Assembly: GCA_040879145.1 (NCBI GenBank)
Contig: JBBDKX010000007.1
Location: 1 to 43,441, forward strand
DNA length: 43,441 nucleotides
Reading direction: 5' to 3'
Origin: Candidatus Spechtbacterales bacterium
GTDB taxonomy: Bacteria > Patescibacteriota > Minisyncoccia > Spechtbacterales > 2-12-FULL-38-22
Below are positions 41,847 through 43,441 of the stretch, piece by piece. Positions within the stretch are counted from its first letter, which is position 1. Each line of letters begins with the position of its first letter. Position numbers and translations under genes: made by a program. The notes beneath the pieces are model-generated. The model did no database searches, was not told the DNA's origin, and saw nothing but the letters and a program-made list of their open reading frames with translations.

Positions 41847-43271
41847 ATGTGTAAACCTTGTATAATTACAGCTATATTATTTCTTCTGATAGCTACAGGC
41901 GTGTTTTTTTACTTGTGGAACGAGGCGCATGCAGCTGAAGTTGGGGAGGTTGTTATAAATGAAATTGCATGGATGGGAACAGAAAACTCTCCGGCAGATG
42001 AGTGGATTGAACTATATAATACAACTAATTCCGATATAGACATCACAGGCTGGGGAATTTACGAAGACTCGGGAGATACTTTAATTGAACCTCTTGAGGA
42101 CATAATAAAAGCTAATTCATACTACTTAATAGAAAGAACAGATGATACAACTGTACCTACTGTGCCTGCCAGCCAAGAACCTACGCCTTGGGGCGGGAAT
42201 GGCTTAATAAATCTTCCGAGTGGCGAACATTTAACCTTAGAGGATGCAGGAAATAATATCATTGATGAAGTAAACGCGATTGAAGGCTGGCCCGCCGGCA
42301 ACAATGATACAAAAGCTACCATGGAACGAACGGAAAGCGGAACCTGGCAAACAGGCCCTGTGGGTGGGACGCCAAAAGCCCAAAATTCTTCAACAGAATC
42401 GGAATCGCAAGAAGAGCCTGAACCCGAGCCAGAACCTGAACCACAGGAAGAACCTGAGTCAACCTCGGAACTGGAACCCGAACCTGAACCAGAACCTGCA
42501 TCTGAGCCAGAGCCTGAGGAAACGCAAGAAGAAGAGCAACCAGAAACAGAAGAACCAAGCGAACCTCAATTTACCAAAACAAAAGATGTTATAATATCCG
42601 AATTTATCCCAAATCCTGAAGGAAGTGACTCAGAAAACGAATGGATAGAACTTTACAACACGGGAGAGGGCATCATAGATATTTCAGGTTGGTTTTTAGA
42701 TGATATAGAGGGCGGTTCAAAACCATTTGAATTTCCTAATGGCACAACTGTGCTTCCCAGTGAATACAGAGTATTTTCAATAAAACTCACAAAAATTTCT
42801 TTGCATAATACCCAACCCGATGCGGTACGCCTGCTTTACCCTGATAATTCAATAGCAGATGAAGTAGAATATTTTGAAAAAGCTGACGAGGGAACCTCTT
42901 ACGCGCTTGTAGCCGGAAACTGGACATGGACAGACAACGCGACGCCAGGATACGCAAACCAGGAGCCGAGTCCGGCAACAAGTGACAAGAAACAGGCGAC
43001 AAAAAAAAGTACTGCAACCGCAACAAAAACTGGAAATATAAACGATGATCCTTCGGCAGGCTCCGCGCCAAAGGGCGGGCAGGCAGGACAAGATTCTTCG
43101 GATGAAAACTCCTATACAGACAATAAAACACTAACAGCAGAAGAATTTTCAGCCCAAATAGGCGGGGACAATACAGGAAGAGGTGGTTTTTTACCCGTTA
43201 TCTTAGGAATCTTTATAGCCCTGATTGGAGGAACAGGATTCTTAATTTTATATAAAAAAATATCGCAGTAA
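41847..43271 (+). CDS. Lamin-tail-domain surface protein with two LTDs
   Basis: 474 residues. N-terminal signal (ITAILFLLIATGVFFYLWNEAHA), first lamin tail domain about 33-175 (VGEVVINEIAWMGTENSPADEWIELYN..), then a Pro-Glu-rich linker (about 180-245, EPEPEPEPQEEPE..), a second lamin tail domain about 250-370 (KDVIISEFIPNPEGSDSENEWIELYN..), a Lys/Thr tail with an inserted AGSAPKGGQAG (about 409-419) coded by a GC-rich palindrome, and a C-terminal membrane anchor. LTD proteins of CPR are thought to be surface or S-layer-associated. No Shine-Dalgarno. Followed by a clear terminator. Confidence 0.9.
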   Translation: MCKPCIITAILFLLIATGVFFYLWNEAHAAEVGEVVINEIAWMGTENSPADEWIELYNTTNSDIDITGWGIYEDSGDTLIEPLEDIIKANSYYLIERTDDTTVPTVPASQEPTPWGGNGLINLPSGEHLTLEDAGNNIIDEVNAIEGWPAGNNDTKATMERTESGTWQTGPVGGTPKAQNSSTESESQEEPEPEPEPEPQEEPESTSELEPEPEPEPASEPEPEETQEEEQPETEEPSEPQFTKTKDVIISEFIPNPEGSDSENEWIELYNTGEGIIDISGWFLDDIEGGSKPFEFPNGTTVLPSEYRVFSIKLTKISLHNTQPDAVRLLYPDNSIADEVEYFEKADEGTSYALVAGNWTWTDNATPGYANQEPSPATSDKKQATKKSTATATKTGNINDDPSAGSAPKGGQAGQDSSDENSYTDNKTLTAEEFSAQIGGDNTGRGGFLPVILGIFIALIGGTGFLILYKKISQ

Positions 43272-43330
43272 TTATAAATTCAGCAGATTAGCGTTCACCA
43301 CAAATCTTGGCCCGGTTTTTACCGGAAAAG

Positions 43331-43355
43331 AAAAACCCCCGATATGGGGGTTTTT
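43331..43355 (+). terminator. Terminator of the lamin-tail gene
   Basis: AAAAACCCCC-GATAT-GGGGGTTTTT, 60 nt after the stop. Confidence 0.9.
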
Positions 43356-43361
43356 GTTAAA

Positions 43362-43441
43362 ATGAACTACAATTCTTGCCCTTGTGTTACTGTTTTGTTT
43401 TTATGGGCAATATATTTCTTACTTTGGTTGTCATTGGCTCT
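43362..43441 (+). CDS. Possible start of a membrane protein, cut by the window end
   Basis: An open frame from ATG runs to the window edge and begins MNYNSCPCVTVLFLWAIYFL, a hydrophobic, signal-like start. There is no Shine-Dalgarno, and the ATG is only six bases behind a terminator T-run, so it may be accidental. Confidence 0.2.
   Translation, partial: MNYNSCPCVTVLFLWAIYFLLWLSLA

Overview
The window looks like chromosome from a streamlined, uncultivated bacterium of the Patescibacteria (CPR), most probably a Parcubacteria-like lineage. This is an inference from gene content and style. The genes include DUF3467, a LemA-HtpX pair, a short FtsQ, a GT39 membrane glycosyltransferase, lamin-tail surface proteins, proteins of minimal length, and GC-rich 'cggcaggcagg'-type palindromes spread between and inside genes. 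No ribosomal RNA is present, and no taxonomic marker was compared.

Layout. 1-1290: a XerD-like recombinase, tRNA-Ser(GGA), and a strange split tRNA-3'-half-like RNA. 1290-5640 (minus strand): ornithine aminotransferase, an inositol-monophosphatase-family enzyme, and htpX / Cys-protein / lemA. 5700-9720: groEL-groES under a CIRCE-controlled promoter, then glutamate dehydrogenase. 9800-11500: a VKOR-DsbA oxidative folding pair and tRNA-Lys(TTT). 11660-15700: membrane proteins, dnaJ and a SurA-like chaperone. 15900-19070: an accessory stretch with an Ntn-hydrolase, an IscA-like Fe-S protein, an unlisted 55-residue small ORF, DUF3467 and a remnant copy, a RelE/Phd-type toxin-antitoxin pair, and a two-gene cassette of unknown function. 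19200-24850: patatin, cytidine deaminase, and the hrcA-grpE-dnaK operon with its own CIRCE. 24930-30145: cysS, an EEP-family phosphatase, dnaB, recR, rplU. 30300-36160: an unknown Cys-rich-headed protein, a YhaN/YhaO (SbcCD-like) pair with a membrane-anchored ATPase, and gtrA. 36390-43441: GT39 transferase, ftsQ, serS, small proteins, a rhodanese and a lamin-tail surface protein.

Genes working together. HrcA acts on CIRCE at two near-identical control regions, so groESL and hrcA-grpE-dnaK form one heat-shock regulon; dnaJ lies elsewhere, without a visible CIRCE. VKOR reoxidises the DsbA-like protein for disulfide formation outside the membrane. YhaO (Mre11-like) and YhaN (Rad50-like) should form a DNA-end or hairpin-processing complex.

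The most unusual signal is between the genes. There are two overlapping worlds of non-coding DNA. (a) Seven intergenic elements of 79-434 bp are bounded by inverted repeats and filled with secondary hairpins; two of them (5713-5863 and 33988-34135) share ends, length and a three-way hairpin with compensatory changes. (b) Spacers beside start codons have 'gctcgcttcgc' arms whose cores are interchangeable (types A, B, C), and a related terminator-carrying spacer (type D) lies between convergent genes. GC-rich palindromes also appear in frame inside HrcA (twice), L21 and the lamin-tail protein.
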